This document shows, piece by piece, positions 5,184 to 5,210 of a stretch of DNA of 5,210 nucleotides; the first letter of the stretch is position 1; every line of letters begins with the position of its first letter. The position numbers were made by a program, and so were the translations under genes. A model generated the notes under the pieces. It searched no databases. It saw only the letters and a program-made list of their open reading frames with translations, and was not told the DNA's origin. The DNA is taken from contig CACYDE010000012.1 of NCBI GenBank assembly GCA_902773045.1, positions 1 to 5,210 on the forward strand. Direction: 5' to 3'. This stretch comes from an uncultured Ruminococcus sp. (GTDB lineage: Bacteria > Bacillota > Clostridia > Oscillospirales > Acutalibacteraceae).

Positions 5184-5210
5184 AAAAAAGTTGGTATAAA
5201 ACTGACCGTA
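5184..5210 (+). repeat. Tandem repeat, second unit (cut by the right edge)
   Basis: All 27 remaining bases match the start of the first unit except one (A for G at 5198). The copy is cut by the window end, so the number of units is unknown. Confidence 0.6.

Overview
The window looks like chromosomal DNA of an endospore-forming Clostridia-type Firmicute. The evidence is a SpoIIR homologue, strong AAGGAGG-type ribosome binding sites, AT-rich intergenic DNA and clostridial-style CsoR and CopA proteins. GC-rich palindromes in the left intergenic region remind me of gut Oscillospiraceae/Ruminococcaceae, but that placement is inference.

Layout. Bases 1-60 are a GC-rich piece cut by the window edge, perhaps the end of a structured RNA or repeat. 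Bases 119-374 hold a run of short, near-perfect hairpins with no gene. A tRNA-Val(UAC) gene lies on the minus strand (655-730) with its own promoter and terminator. A consensus promoter (842-870) reads the other way into a copper operon, csoR (915-1313) and copA (1324-3831), closed by a hairpin terminator near 3863-3897. About 420 bases without a recognisable gene follow, then spoIIR (4315-4983), and finally the start of a tandem repeat with an 89-base period that runs off the right edge.

How it works. CsoR is a Cu(I)-responsive repressor. Two CsoR-type boxes overlap the operon promoter, with centres 22 bp apart, so free Cu(I) should release CsoR and switch on both genes. CopA is a Cu(I)-exporting P1B-1 ATPase with one metal-binding domain at the N-terminus and a second, CopZ-like one at the C-terminus. 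The C-terminal domain has its own well-placed Shine-Dalgarno sequence and ATG in frame, so a free 66-residue CopZ-like chaperone could also be made from the same message. SpoIIR is the forespore-to-mother-cell signal that triggers pro-sigma-E processing; nothing in the sequence links it to the copper genes.

I see no clear undescribed multi-gene system. The observations most worth testing are the internal copZ start inside copA, the double operator, the Cys-containing N-terminal extension of CsoR, and the uncharacterised repeats at both edges.
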